Source: an uncultured Mollicutes bacterium
GTDB taxonomy: Bacteria > Bacillota_I > Bacilli_A > Acholeplasmatales > Anaeroplasmataceae
Direction of reading: 5' to 3'
Length of the DNA stretch: 43,707 nt
NCBI GenBank assembly: GCA_900540705.1
Contig: UQGR01000011.1
Span: 1 to 43,707 of the forward strand
Shown here in pieces: positions 8,790-16,506 of this stretch. Under the pieces are notes generated by a model that was given only the letters and a program-made list of their open reading frames with translations, was not told where the DNA came from and did not search any database. The translations under genes and the position numbers were made by a program. Each line of letters begins with the position of its first letter. Position 1 is the stretch's first letter.

Positions 8790-8795
8790 TATAAT
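8790..8795 (+). promoter_or_regulatory. -10 box for the HEPN-like gene
   Basis: TATAAT at 8790-8795 after the flotillin terminator; no convincing -35. An AAGGAG at about 8801 is not followed by a usable reading frame. Confidence 0.4.
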
Positions 8796-8860
8796 TTGAT
8801 AAAGGAGTATCAATTGAGATTTAGCCTATGCTAAAGCTATAAAGAAAGAGGGTGTGCTCT

Positions 8861-9949
8861 ATGTTGGAAAACCTTATATTAGAAAATGAAAAAAAGATAG
8901 AAACCTTTGATATTGCGTTTTACAAGCAAAATAAAAACTATTCTGTCGTTGCCGCCTTGGCTGCATTAGAAACGACCAATGAAATTCAAAAAAGCTATTA
9001 TGAGCTTGAGGATACAACCATTCGCTTTAATGTGCTAAAGCTTTATGCTCTTTTACAGAGTCTTTTTGTTTCGGTAGATTCTCTTTATGCTTTAGCCTAT
9101 TCTCTCACCAAGAGTAAAAGCTTTATCAATATCAACAAAAATCCCAATTTAAGAGAACTTAAATTTATTAGAAATGATGTGGTTGGACATCCAGCAAACC
9201 GAATGATGAATTCGACCACCTTAGCCTATTGTATTTTAGATATTGATAGTGTCTGCAAGGAATCTTTTTCCTATAGTGTCTTTACTGGGCTTGGAATAGA
9301 ACAAAAGAGGGTAGAGCTTTCAGGTTTAATTCAATCCTATTATGAGGAATGTAATACTTTACTGGATGTCCTATATAAGGTTGCCAAAAATGAAAAAATT
9401 AGCTCTGTATTTTTTCATATGATTGTTGAAGCCTTGAATCTTTATGATCTAAATGGAGATTATAAATCTAAGCTTTCCGAGCTTAAGCAGCTATATCTTA
9501 AGGAATATCCTACAGCCACATCCTCTCAGCATCGTCTACTATGGAGACTAGAGCTAGTAGATAATCTTTTAGAATTTGAAAGTAAGGATGAAGATATTGC
9601 GGATCTCGTAGAATATTCCATTGGTTTAGAGCTTATTAAAATGTACCAGCTCATTACTGGAAAGGTGTATACTATGTCTTTAGGTAGAAGAAAGCCTTAT
9701 TTGGTCTCCTCCTTCTATAGATTTTTAAAAAACAACAAGGGCTCCATTTCTCATTTAGATAAAATCAATGATATAAAGCATCCTTTATTAAAATCTTCCC
9801 TGTATGAGTTGATTCGTTTAGCAAATAGAAAGGAAGCTAAGGGCCCTCAAAAGTATTTGAATTTATTAAAAGAGTTATACGAAAAGGAAGAGGATGCCTT
9901 ATTTTATGCGTTAGCTTTACCTATCCGAGAATATAAAAAAGGAAAATAA
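8861..9949 (+). CDS. Unknown protein with HEPN-like R-x5-H motif
   Basis: I do not recognise a named family. The 362-residue protein is soluble and strongly helical, with no signal peptide. The N-terminal third carries R104-NDVVG-H110 after a long amphipathic helix pair. This matches the R-x4-6-H signature of HEPN domains, many of which are RNases or abortive-infection and toxin components. The remainder looks like helical-bundle repeats. It lies alone between flotillin and typA with no toxin- or antitoxin-like partner adjacent. AAAGAGGG precedes the ATG at 8861; an in-frame GTG at 8852 sits inside that ribosome site. The HEPN call is motif-level only. Confidence 0.6.
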   Translation: MLENLILENEKKIETFDIAFYKQNKNYSVVAALAALETTNEIQKSYYELEDTTIRFNVLKLYALLQSLFVSVDSLYALAYSLTKSKSFININKNPNLRELKFIRNDVVGHPANRMMNSTTLAYCILDIDSVCKESFSYSVFTGLGIEQKRVELSGLIQSYYEECNTLLDVLYKVAKNEKISSVFFHMIVEALNLYDLNGDYKSKLSELKQLYLKEYPTATSSQHRLLWRLELVDNLLEFESKDEDIADLVEYSIGLELIKMYQLITGKVYTMSLGRRKPYLVSSFYRFLKNNKGSISHLDKINDIKHPLLKSSLYELIRLANRKEAKGPQKYLNLLKELYEKEEDALFYALALPIREYKKGK

Positions 9950-9982
9950 ACAAAAATATAGGTAGATAAACTTCTAATTTTT

Positions 9983-10015
9983 TGGTATAATAAATTTCGT
10001 GTTTTTAAGGAGGAG
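9983..10015 (+). promoter_or_regulatory. typA promoter and ribosome site
   Basis: Extended -10 TGGTATAAT (9983-9991) and AAGGAGGAG (10007-10015), five bases before the ATG. Confidence 0.65.
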
Positions 10016-10020
10016 TAGGT

Positions 10021-11850
10021 ATGGATATAAGAAATATCGCAATTATAGCCCATGTAGACCATGGAAAAACTACGCTGGTAGACAAGCTATTAAGAAGCTC
10101 ACATACATTTCGAGATAATCAGGTTGTTGCTGAACGTGTCATGGATTCTAATGCTTTGGAAAGAGAAAGAGGAATCACCATATTGGCAAAGAATACCGCA
10201 ATCACCTACAAAAATACAAAAATAAATATATTAGATACACCAGGACATGCTGACTTTTCTGGTGAGGTAGAGCGTATTATGAAGATGGTGGATGGTGTTG
10301 TTTTGGTAGTAGATGCCTATGAAGGGACAATGCCTCAAACTCGATTCGTCTTAAAAAAAGCCTTTGAGGCCCATCTTAAACCAATTGTTGTAATCAATAA
10401 GGTAGATAAGCCTTCCGCAAGACCTTTAGAAGTAATTGACGAGGTTTTGGAATTATTCATTGATTTGAATTGTGATGAAGAGGAGCTTGATTTTCCAGTT
10501 TGCTTTGCCTCTGCAGTGAACAATACCTGTTCCTTATCTAGTGATATAAGTACGCAAAAGCCAGGAATGGAACCTTTATTAGATATGATTCTAAAGGAGA
10601 TACCAGCTCCAGAAATGAATAAAGAAGCGCCTTTACAGCTTCAGCCAGCCCTATTAGATTATACAGATTTTGTTGGTCGTATTGGAATAGGTAGAATTGC
10701 TAGAGGTACCATTCATACGAGTGAAGTCGTTTCCTGTTGTCGTTTAGATGGTTCTATTAAGCCTTTTAGAGTTCAAAAATTATATGGCTTTTTAGGATTA
10801 GACAGAATAGAAATAAAAGAAGCTTCTGCTGGCGATGTGGTTGCAGTATCTGGACTAGGAGACATCTCTGTTGGAGAAACGATTTGTACGCAAGGCTTTG
10901 AGGAGCCTCTAGAGAAAATTCATATCTCTGAGCCTACTGTTCAGATGACCTTTGGAACAAACACCTCTCCTTTTTGTGGAAAAGATGGAAAGAGTGTTAC
11001 CGCAACAAAGCTAGAAGAGCGATTGTTTAGAGAGGTTCAAAAGGATGTATCCCTACGAGTAGAACGTATGGAAGGAAAAGAAGAGTGGCTTGTCTCTGGA
11101 CGTGGAGAATTACATTTAGGAATTTTAATTGAGACGATGCGTCGAGAGGATTATGAGTTTCAGGTTTCTAGACCACATGTGATAATGAAGGAGAAGGATG
11201 GAGTAGTTTGTGAGCCTTATGAATACTGTGTAATTGATGTTCCAAGCGAATCTGCAGGACCAGTGATTGAAATGATGGGAAATCGTCATGGCTCTATGGA
11301 GACAATGACCAATACCGAAACTCAAACGAGATTGATTTATACGATTCCTTCCCGAGGACTAATAGGATTTAACACCGATTTTATGACAGTCACAAAGGGC
11401 TATGGGATTATCAATCATAGCTTTTTGGAGTATCGACCAATGGAGACGGTCACGATTGCAGAGCGTACGACAGGAGTATTAGTTTCTATGGCTCAAGGAC
11501 AATCTACAGCATATTCTATTGGGGCTTTAGAGGATAGAGGAACCATGTTTATTTCTCCAGGAGAAGAAATATATGAGGGTATGATTGTAGGAGAAGCAAA
11601 TAAAAATTTGGATTTGGCTGTCAATGTTGTAAAGGCAAAGCAACAAACGAATACACGTTCCTCAAATAAAGATACAACGGTTGTGCTAAAAACTCCTAGA
11701 GTTTTGACTCTTGAAGCCTGTCTTGAATTTATTAATGAAGATGAGCTAGTTGAGATTACTCCTAAGCATATTAGATTAAGAAAAAAGATATTAGACACCG
11801 TAGAACGTAAGAAATATGATGCTAAGGTTAGAAATATGAAGGAAGAATAG
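10021..11850 (+). CDS. typA: Ribosome-associated GTPase TypA/BipA
   Basis: A 609-residue translational GTPase. The G domain is clear: G1 AHVDHGKT (about residues 10-17), switch I with RERGIT, G3 DTPGHADF, G4 NKVDKP, and a G5 Ser-Ala (FASAV). It is followed by an EF-Tu-like beta-barrel, EF-G-like domains and the BipA-specific C-terminal region that ends in VRNMKEE. TypA binds the ribosome and supports 50S assembly and growth under cold or other stress. Length and domain order match typical TypA, and the absence of an EF-G domain IV separates it from EF-G and LepA. It has its own promoter, a strong ribosome site and a terminator. Confidence 0.97.
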   Translation: MDIRNIAIIAHVDHGKTTLVDKLLRSSHTFRDNQVVAERVMDSNALERERGITILAKNTAITYKNTKINILDTPGHADFSGEVERIMKMVDGVVLVVDAYEGTMPQTRFVLKKAFEAHLKPIVVINKVDKPSARPLEVIDEVLELFIDLNCDEEELDFPVCFASAVNNTCSLSSDISTQKPGMEPLLDMILKEIPAPEMNKEAPLQLQPALLDYTDFVGRIGIGRIARGTIHTSEVVSCCRLDGSIKPFRVQKLYGFLGLDRIEIKEASAGDVVAVSGLGDISVGETICTQGFEEPLEKIHISEPTVQMTFGTNTSPFCGKDGKSVTATKLEERLFREVQKDVSLRVERMEGKEEWLVSGRGELHLGILIETMRREDYEFQVSRPHVIMKEKDGVVCEPYEYCVIDVPSESAGPVIEMMGNRHGSMETMTNTETQTRLIYTIPSRGLIGFNTDFMTVTKGYGIINHSFLEYRPMETVTIAERTTGVLVSMAQGQSTAYSIGALEDRGTMFISPGEEIYEGMIVGEANKNLDLAVNVVKAKQQTNTRSSNKDTTVVLKTPRVLTLEACLEFINEDELVEITPKHIRLRKKILDTVERKKYDAKVRNMKEE

Positions 11851-11877
11851 AGAAAACGCAGGTTTTCTCTTTTTTAT
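11849..11877 (+). terminator. Intrinsic terminator after typA
   Basis: Perfect 9-bp stem AGAGAAAAC (11849-11857) and GTTTTCTCT (11862-11870), 4-nt loop, six T. The stem starts inside the TAG stop. Confidence 0.9.
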
Positions 11878-11902
11878 ATATTACACCATATTTATTTTCC
11901 AA

Positions 11903-11983
11903 AATTACAAGGAATGAAAAATAAAAATTACAAGGAATACGATTGCATAATTACAAGGAATGGGAGCTTTTGTTTACAAGAAT
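11903..11983. repeat. Four phased direct repeats, exact 23-bp period
   Basis: AATTACAAGGAAT occurs at 11903-11915, 11926-11938 and 11949-11961. A fourth partial copy shares TTACAAG. The TTACAAG cores begin at 11905, 11928, 11951 and 11974, each exactly 23 bp apart, with unrelated 10-bp spacers. This lies in the 301-bp non-coding stretch 11851-12151, which otherwise holds the typA terminator, the promoter at 12062 and a roughly 60-nt leader. Repeats on one face of the helix suggest a cooperative protein-binding array (regulator or iteron-like). No open frame crosses it. Confidence 0.8.
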
Positions 11984-12061
11984 ATATTTAGAATGTTCTA
12001 ACTAAAACTTGTTTATAAGAAGAATGGCTTTATTGATAAATTCTTTATAAAGTTTTTAATA

Positions 12062-12090
12062 TTTACAAAAAACATTTATTTCAGTATACT
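12062..12090 (+). promoter_or_regulatory. Promoter of the DUF2974 hydrolase gene
   Basis: TTTACA (12062-12067), 17 bp, TATACT (12085-12090). It lies about 80 bp downstream of the phased repeats. Confidence 0.75.
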
Positions 12091-12151
12091 AGAGCTATAG
12101 GGACTATAGAGTCTGCTTTTAGCATATAGTTTAGGAAGGAGGCATCTGCAA

Positions 12152-13231
12152 TTGCATAATTTAATATCGTATTTAAAAAAATATAAGGATACATTTTTTT
12201 CTGATATGCCTCTTACAGAAGTTGACCGGGCAATCCTTGTACAGCTTACCTATTTAAACTTTGAAAAAACAAATTGTAGAGCTTTCGTCCAGGTCAACCA
12301 GCTTATTAATCAGGAAAAGCTTTTGGTTGATGGGAACTATAGTCCAAGAAGAAATAAAAGACTTCTTAGACTACTAGCTAGCTCTAAACGTTTCTCTGGA
12401 CTTGAAATTGGTGAGGTGGAATCAGTTCTTACAGAGGATATGCAGTATTGCAGCATGACGTTTAGAATCGATCAAATCTATTTTATTTGCTTCCGAGGGA
12501 CGGATTTATCTATTTCTGGCTGGAAAGAGGATATGTGCTTGGGAATATATCCGTCCATTCCCTCCCATAAAAAAGGGTTGGAGTATACTGAGAAAATTAT
12601 GAGTCAGTACATAGGGGAATATGAAATTCTTGGTCATTCTAAGGGAGGGAATGTTGCCTTATATGCAGCGATTCATTTGCCGGTTCATCACCAAAATAAG
12701 CTTAGAAGTATCTATGATTTTGATGGTCCAGGGTTTAATTCTGATATTTTGGAGCAGGAAGAATATAAAAGACTAGAACAGAGACACTTTAAATATATTC
12801 CTCAGGATGATGTGGTTGGTTTATTGCTGAATCATACCAAGAATTATGTAGTAGTTCGAAGCAGATCCATTGGCTTTTTACAGCATGATTTACTTTATTG
12901 GAAAATCGAAAATATGAAGTTTAAGAGGACAAAGGCGACTTCTGTTTTATCTAGGGTTTTTAGTAAAACCATTGCGGATTGGTTATCGTCCTTAACCTAT
13001 CAAGAAAAGGTGGATTGTTTTCTTATGTTTGATGATTTCTGTAAAAAAGCAAATCTTACAAATTTAAACCAGTTTAGAAGAAGTACATTTCGTTCTATCA
13101 AAGATATGATTTATTCCTGTATTAAGCTTTCCTTTCGGCAAAAAAAGCTTTTTACAATTTTGTTTTTTAGATTGGTTAAATATTATTTAAAAGCTTCTAT
13201 GGGATGGTTTTTCTTTAGAAAATATGCATAA
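12152..13231 (+). CDS. DUF2974 (Mbeg1-like) alpha/beta hydrolase, putative lipase/esterase
   Basis: The 359-residue protein opens with the DUF2974 signature (ISYLKKYKDTFF...PLTEVD...LVQLTYLNFE). It carries a nucleophile elbow GHSKGG with Ser163, in the class-3-lipase-like fold. A likely catalytic Asp lies in DFDGPGF. The C-terminal third is basic and aromatic and may touch the membrane. No signal peptide is visible, so it acts in the cytoplasm or at the inner membrane face. The start is TTG, supported by AAGGAGG at 12136-12142, nine bases upstream. The substrate is unknown. The upstream non-coding DNA holds a strong promoter and the four-copy phased repeat, suggesting regulated expression. 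Confidence 0.82.
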   Translation: MHNLISYLKKYKDTFFSDMPLTEVDRAILVQLTYLNFEKTNCRAFVQVNQLINQEKLLVDGNYSPRRNKRLLRLLASSKRFSGLEIGEVESVLTEDMQYCSMTFRIDQIYFICFRGTDLSISGWKEDMCLGIYPSIPSHKKGLEYTEKIMSQYIGEYEILGHSKGGNVALYAAIHLPVHHQNKLRSIYDFDGPGFNSDILEQEEYKRLEQRHFKYIPQDDVVGLLLNHTKNYVVVRSRSIGFLQHDLLYWKIENMKFKRTKATSVLSRVFSKTIADWLSSLTYQEKVDCFLMFDDFCKKANLTNLNQFRRSTFRSIKDMIYSCIKLSFRQKKLFTILFFRLVKYYLKASMGWFFFRKYA

Positions 13232-13284
13232 AATTAATTATTTTAATATAGATTCCTAAAATTGTCTATAAAAATAAATACTAC

Positions 13285-13312
13285 TTGTATTTTTTGCAAA
13301 AAATTGTAAAAT
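13285..13312 (+). promoter_or_regulatory. Promoter of the DUF4234 gene
   Basis: TTGTAT (13285-13290), 16 bp, TAAAAT (13307-13312). Confidence 0.55.
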
Positions 13313-13332
13313 AGAAGTAGGAGGTTATAGGT

Positions 13333-13662
13333 ATGAAAAACAGAAATGTGGCACTTGTTGTGCTTTTTTCCATACTTACTTGTGGAATTTATAGTATTTA
13401 TTGGTTCTATGTTACTGCGGAGGACTTAAATATGGAGGATCCAGATGATCCACTAATGAATTATATCCTTGCTCTTTTATTAGGAATAATAACCTGTGGA
13501 ATTTTCACAATTTACTGGGAGTATAAATTCTTCAAGAAAGTAGATGCTGTTACAGGAGAGGATAATACATTAATTAATTTATTATTAAGTATCCTTCTTA
13601 CTCCAATTGTTGGTATGGCAATCAGCCAGAATTCTTTAAATCGTATTGCAACAGAAGAATAA
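13333..13662 (+). CDS. DUF4234 small membrane protein
   Basis: A 109-residue protein with three hydrophobic segments (about residues 6-26, 42-62 and 80-99). It shows the DUF4234 pattern twice: a short helix, then TCGIYSIYWFY, and again TCGIFTIYWEYK. No biochemical role is established for the family to my knowledge. It is preceded by a promoter and AGGAGG-like site, and followed by a strong hairpin. The next gene encodes another small membrane protein (DUF2752), and the two may function together. Confidence 0.8.
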   Translation: MKNRNVALVVLFSILTCGIYSIYWFYVTAEDLNMEDPDDPLMNYILALLLGIITCGIFTIYWEYKFFKKVDAVTGEDNTLINLLLSILLTPIVGMAISQNSLNRIATEE

Positions 13663-13673
13663 GAACGGCATAG

Positions 13674-13716
13674 ATTCACCTGTAGATATATAAATTTACA
13701 GGTGAATTTGTTTTTT
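13674..13716 (+). terminator. Terminator, or attenuator, between DUF4234 and DUF2752 genes
   Basis: Perfect 11-bp stem ATTCACCTGTA (13674-13684) and TACAGGTGAAT (13697-13707), then a T run to 13716. The run touches the AGGAG (13717-13721) of the next gene, and no separate promoter is visible, so partial read-through may set DUF2752 expression. Confidence 0.8.
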
Positions 13717-13725
13717 AGGAGTACT

Positions 13726-14154
13726 ATGAAAAAAATATTAAATCCTTTTTTTGAATTTTTAAGTAAATATAATATTGCAATATGTCTATTGGGAATTTAT
13801 GCCCTAACTACGCATGCCTTAGGCATTCAGAATTGTTTAATCAAGCTCTGTATAGGGTATCCTTGTCCTGGGTGTGGAATGACTAGAGCGGCGCTCGCTC
13901 TGCTTCACCTCGATTTTCCACTTGCATTTCAAATGAATCCCTTTATTTTTTTATTGCCATTCGTCTTAGTACTTATCATTTTTAAGGAAAAGAGCTGGGC
14001 GAAAAAAATTCTTCATGCAAAATGGATATGGATAAGCTTAACTGGTATTGTTTTAGTAGCTTATATTCTGCGTTTTATTTATGTTTATCCTGATATACCG
14101 ATGGATTATAATCAGAATAATCTACTTTCTTTTATCATAGCATTATTTCAGTAA
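13726..14154 (+). CDS. DUF2752 membrane protein (CPGCGMTRA motif)
   Basis: A 142-residue protein with predicted membrane segments around residues 15-31, 65-80 and 95-115, and the DUF2752 hallmark YPCPGCGMTRAALALL near residue 45. The two cysteines could bind metal or be redox-active; the family has no firm function that I know of. A longer frame opens at 13702, but that start lies inside the preceding hairpin. The ATG at 13726 with AGGAG at 13717-13721 is the supported start. It is probably reached by read-through from the DUF4234 gene. Confidence 0.8.
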   Translation: MKKILNPFFEFLSKYNIAICLLGIYALTTHALGIQNCLIKLCIGYPCPGCGMTRAALALLHLDFPLAFQMNPFIFLLPFVLVLIIFKEKSWAKKILHAKWIWISLTGIVLVAYILRFIYVYPDIPMDYNQNNLLSFIIALFQ

Positions 14155-14210
14155 TTCAATTTAAATTAGAATTTTTTCAATTTTCTAGTTATTGTTGAAT
14201 TACTTTTTTT
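14150..14210 (+). terminator. Long-loop intrinsic terminator after the DUF2752 gene
   Basis: AGTAATTCAA (14150-14159) pairs perfectly with TTGAATTACT (14195-14204), followed by a run of seven T. The loop is about 35 nt. The left arm overlaps the stop codon. Confidence 0.55.
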
Positions 14211-14219
14211 ATATATAAT
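14192..14219 (+). promoter_or_regulatory. Promoter of the XRE regulator gene
   Basis: TTGTTG (14192-14197), 16 bp, TATAAT (14214-14219), overlapping the right arm of the preceding hairpin. Confidence 0.55.
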
Positions 14220-14250
14220 AGATATTGGGAGAAAGACAAGGAGAAAGAAA

Positions 14251-14778
14251 ATGAATACGAAACAGATTGGAAACTATATTAAAAAACAAAGAACCTCATT
14301 GAATTTGACCCAGAAGGATTTGGCAGATGAGCTACATATTTCCTTTCAGGCTGTTTCTAAATGGGAAACTGGAGAGACTTTACCAGATACGGCTTTGTTG
14401 TTAGAGTTGGCCAATATTTTAAAAACCACAACTGACAATATTTTAAATGGGGGAACCACAGTTTTAAAGCAGTATAAACAAATCAATATATCCGATGTAA
14501 TTCAGGGATTTGAGGCTTTTGAAAGTGTGAAAAAATGCTTTGGGGCAGAAAGTTACTTTTACCGTGGAATGGTAGAAGGCATCAATAATAAAATGCAGAT
14601 GGATATTGAGAGCTATCTTGCAAATCCTGCTCATAGAGAGATTATGTATGCTGAGGTCATTTTACAAGCGATTCAATTTGAGCATGCCTATGTAGATTTA
14701 GAAGAGGTTAGAAGCTTCTTTAAAAATGAAAAAATGATTCATTTGATTGAAGAGTATTCCCAAAAGTACAGCAAATAA
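14251..14778 (+). CDS. XRE-family HTH transcriptional regulator
   Basis: A 175-residue regulator. Residues about 5-62 form a Cro/C1-type helix-turn-helix (IGNYIKKQR...LTQKDLADELHIS...AVSKWETGETLPDT...LLELANILKTT). The C-terminal 110 residues are helical with no recognised ligand domain. It resembles many stand-alone XRE regulators of low-GC Gram-positives. Its target is not evident: the neighbours are DUF2752 (same strand) and convergent pepT. AAGGAG lies about nine bases before the ATG. Confidence 0.85.
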   Translation: MNTKQIGNYIKKQRTSLNLTQKDLADELHISFQAVSKWETGETLPDTALLLELANILKTTTDNILNGGTTVLKQYKQINISDVIQGFEAFESVKKCFGAESYFYRGMVEGINNKMQMDIESYLANPAHREIMYAEVILQAIQFEHAYVDLEEVRSFFKNEKMIHLIEEYSQKYSK

Positions 14779-14802
14779 AAAAGAAAAGAGCTCTAAAGCT
14801 CT
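14775..14802 (-). terminator. Intrinsic terminator of pepT
   Basis: AGAGCT (14787-14792) and AGCTCT (14797-14802) with a 4-nt loop. On the minus strand it is followed by a long T-rich run. The hairpin includes the pepT stop codon. Confidence 0.75.
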
Positions 14803-16007
14803 ATTTCCTTACTTAATTCTATTAAAATATTAGTTACCTGCTCCATTTCCTCTAGACATGCTAGCTCATAGGGACCATGGCAGTTGTATCCTCCTGTGCC
14901 TAGATTAGGAGTAGGTAATCCTTGAAAGGTAAGTCTAGCTCCATCTGTTCCACCTCGGATTGGACTTACCTTAGGTGTTATACCTAGATGTTCCATAGCC
15001 TTTTTTGCACGATTAACGCTAATTGGTTGTTTGGTTATAATTTCAGCCATATTGGAATAACTGTCCTTGATGGAAACCTCTACAGTATTAGGTACATATT
15101 TTTTATTAAGGAAATTCTGTGCAGATAACAGGATTTCTTTTTTTCTTTCTAAAAGCTCCCTATTGTGATCCCTTAGGATATAGGAAAGAGTAGCTTCACC
15201 AACCACTCCACTCATCCCAGTTAAATGAATGAAGCCATCATAGCCGTCTGTATATTGTGGTTTTTGTTCCTGAGGAAGCAGCTGGTTAAACTCCATTGCA
15301 ATTTCACTTGCGTTTCGCATTTGATGCTTGGCACTGCCTGGATGAATGTCTAGACCTTTAATCTTCACTAGAGCAGAGGCTGCATTAAAGTTTTCATAAT
15401 TGATTTCATTGAAGGCACCCCCATCAACGGTATAAGCAAAAGGACAAGAAAATTTAGTTAAATCAAATTTTTCAATGCCTGTTCCTATTTCTTCATCTGG
15501 TGTAAAGGCCACATGGATTTCTATATGAGGAGTATTGGTAGTTACAAAATACCAAAGCATCGTCATAATTTCAGCAATGCCCGCCTTATCATCCGCTCCT
15601 AAAACTGTTGTCCCATCTGTTGTAATCAAGGTTTTCCCTTTTAAATTTTTCAAAAAAGGAAACTGCTTGGGATTTAATTCAATTCCCTTTAGGGAGATGG
15701 TTTCTCCAGAGTAGTTATAGACGACAGTCGGATTTACCTTTGTTCCTGAAAATCCAGGAATGGTATCCATATGGGCAATGAAGCCTATGGAGTGGCGATT
15801 TTCCGCAATGTTGGAGGGAAGAGTCGCATAAACAAAGCAGTTCTCAGATAAATGAATATTTTTTAATCCTAATTCCTGTAGTTCCTGTATTAGTTTTTTA
15901 GCAAGATCGAATTGCTTACTAGTTGAAGGAGTTAAATAACTGTTTTCATCGGACATAGTATCTATTTTTACATATCTTAAAAAGTTTTCTAATAATCTAT
16001 TTTTCAT
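14793..16007 (-). CDS. pepT: Peptidase T (tripeptide aminopeptidase)
   Basis: A 404-residue M20-family zinc tripeptidase that releases the N-terminal residue of tripeptides in the cytoplasm. Visible are the metal and catalytic residues in FIAHMDTIPGFSG (first His and Asp), LGADDKAG (bridging Asp), FTPDEEIGTG (catalytic Glu and metal Glu), YTVDGG (Asp), and the C-terminal NLGTGGYNCHGPYE (His). The dimerisation domain with LDIHPGSAK lies between. Length and motif order match PepT from other low-GC Gram-positives (about 405-410 residues). It is monocistronic, with a promoter at 16033-16061 on the minus strand and an AAAGGAAA ribosome site. Confidence 0.95.
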   Translation of the reverse strand: MKNRLLENFLRYVKIDTMSDENSYLTPSTSKQFDLAKKLIQELQELGLKNIHLSENCFVYATLPSNIAENRHSIGFIAHMDTIPGFSGTKVNPTVVYNYSGETISLKGIELNPKQFPFLKNLKGKTLITTDGTTVLGADDKAGIAEIMTMLWYFVTTNTPHIEIHVAFTPDEEIGTGIEKFDLTKFSCPFAYTVDGGAFNEINYENFNAASALVKIKGLDIHPGSAKHQMRNASEIAMEFNQLLPQEQKPQYTDGYDGFIHLTGMSGVVGEATLSYILRDHNRELLERKKEILLSAQNFLNKKYVPNTVEVSIKDSYSNMAEIITKQPISVNRAKKAMEHLGITPKVSPIRGGTDGARLTFQGLPTPNLGTGGYNCHGPYELACLEEMEQVTNILIELSKEIEL

Positions 16008-16032
16008 AAGTATTTCCTTTCTTTTTCTTTTT

Positions 16033-16061
16033 ATTATAATACAAATAAAACAAGATGAAAA
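16033..16061 (-). promoter_or_regulatory. pepT promoter
   Basis: On the minus strand, TTTTCA (complement of 16056-16061), 17 bp, TATAAT (complement of 16033-16038). Confidence 0.6.
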
Positions 16062-16145
16062 GGAATTAATTCTTCGACAAAATTTAAGAAAAGGAAATAT
16101 CGTGTCTTTATCCTTGAAATATTTGTTGAAAATATCTTAAAAACC

Positions 16146-16225
16146 TTGCTAGAAGAGCGGATTTGAGGTATAATCTTATTAATAGGAACGTTTGTTGTAT
16201 CCTATCAAGGCCTGTTTGAAAGGAG
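16146..16225 (+). promoter_or_regulatory. Cold-shock gene promoter, leader hairpin and ribosome site
   Basis: TTGCTA (16146-16151), 17 bp, TATAAT (16169-16174). The predicted leader of about 50 nt contains the inverted pair ATAGGA (16182-16187) and TCCTAT (16200-16205), then AAAGGAG (16219-16225), seven bases before the ATG. Confidence 0.75.
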
Positions 16226-16232
16226 TAAACTC

Positions 16233-16430
16233 ATGAAGGGTAAAGTTAAATGGTTTAATGCTGAAAAGGGTTATGGATTTATTGTTGCTGAAGATGGCAA
16301 AGATATCTTTGTTCACTTTAGCTCAATCGTAGCTGATGGTTATAAGTCATTAAATGAAGGCGAAGAAGTCACTTTTGAAGTAGTTGAGGGTGAACGTGGT
16401 CAATTAGCTAAGGAAGTTAAAAGAGCTTAA
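16233..16430 (+). CDS. csp: Cold-shock protein (CspA family)
   Basis: A 65-residue single cold-shock domain, full length for the family. RNP1 (KGYGFI, about residues 13-18) and RNP2 (DIFVHF, about 25-30) are both intact, with the usual MKGKVKWFNAEKG start. It binds single-stranded RNA and DNA and prevents mRNA secondary structure. The gene has a near-consensus promoter, a short structured leader and a clean terminator. Which numbered Csp paralog it is cannot be told. Confidence 0.97.
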   Translation: MKGKVKWFNAEKGYGFIVAEDGKDIFVHFSSIVADGYKSLNEGEEVTFEVVEGERGQLAKEVKRA

Positions 16431-16452
16431 GTTATAATTTGGTCGCAAAATG

Positions 16453-16480
16453 AAGGAGATTTGTATCTCCTTTTTTCTTT
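16453..16480 (+). terminator. Intrinsic terminator after csp
   Basis: Stem AAGGAGAT (16453-16460) and ATCTCCTT (16465-16472), TTGT loop, T-rich tail. It overlaps a spurious upstream extension of the dapA frame. Confidence 0.85.
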
Positions 16481-16506
16481 TCATCATACAATATATTGGT
16501 GATACT

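Noticed and set aside
11125..11798. Antisense open frames within typA and similar frames inside other genes
   Set aside because: They lie opposite or out of frame within strongly conserved genes and lack ribosome sites or recognisable motifs.
11903..11983. CRISPR array
   Set aside because: Repeats are 13 bp with 10-bp spacers, only four units, and no cas genes are nearby; the dimensions do not fit any CRISPR array.
16450..16506. N-terminal extension of DapA (possible signal peptide)
   Set aside because: The hydrophobic-looking extension is the csp terminator hairpin read in frame; the DapA residues fall at standard positions when the protein starts at 16507.
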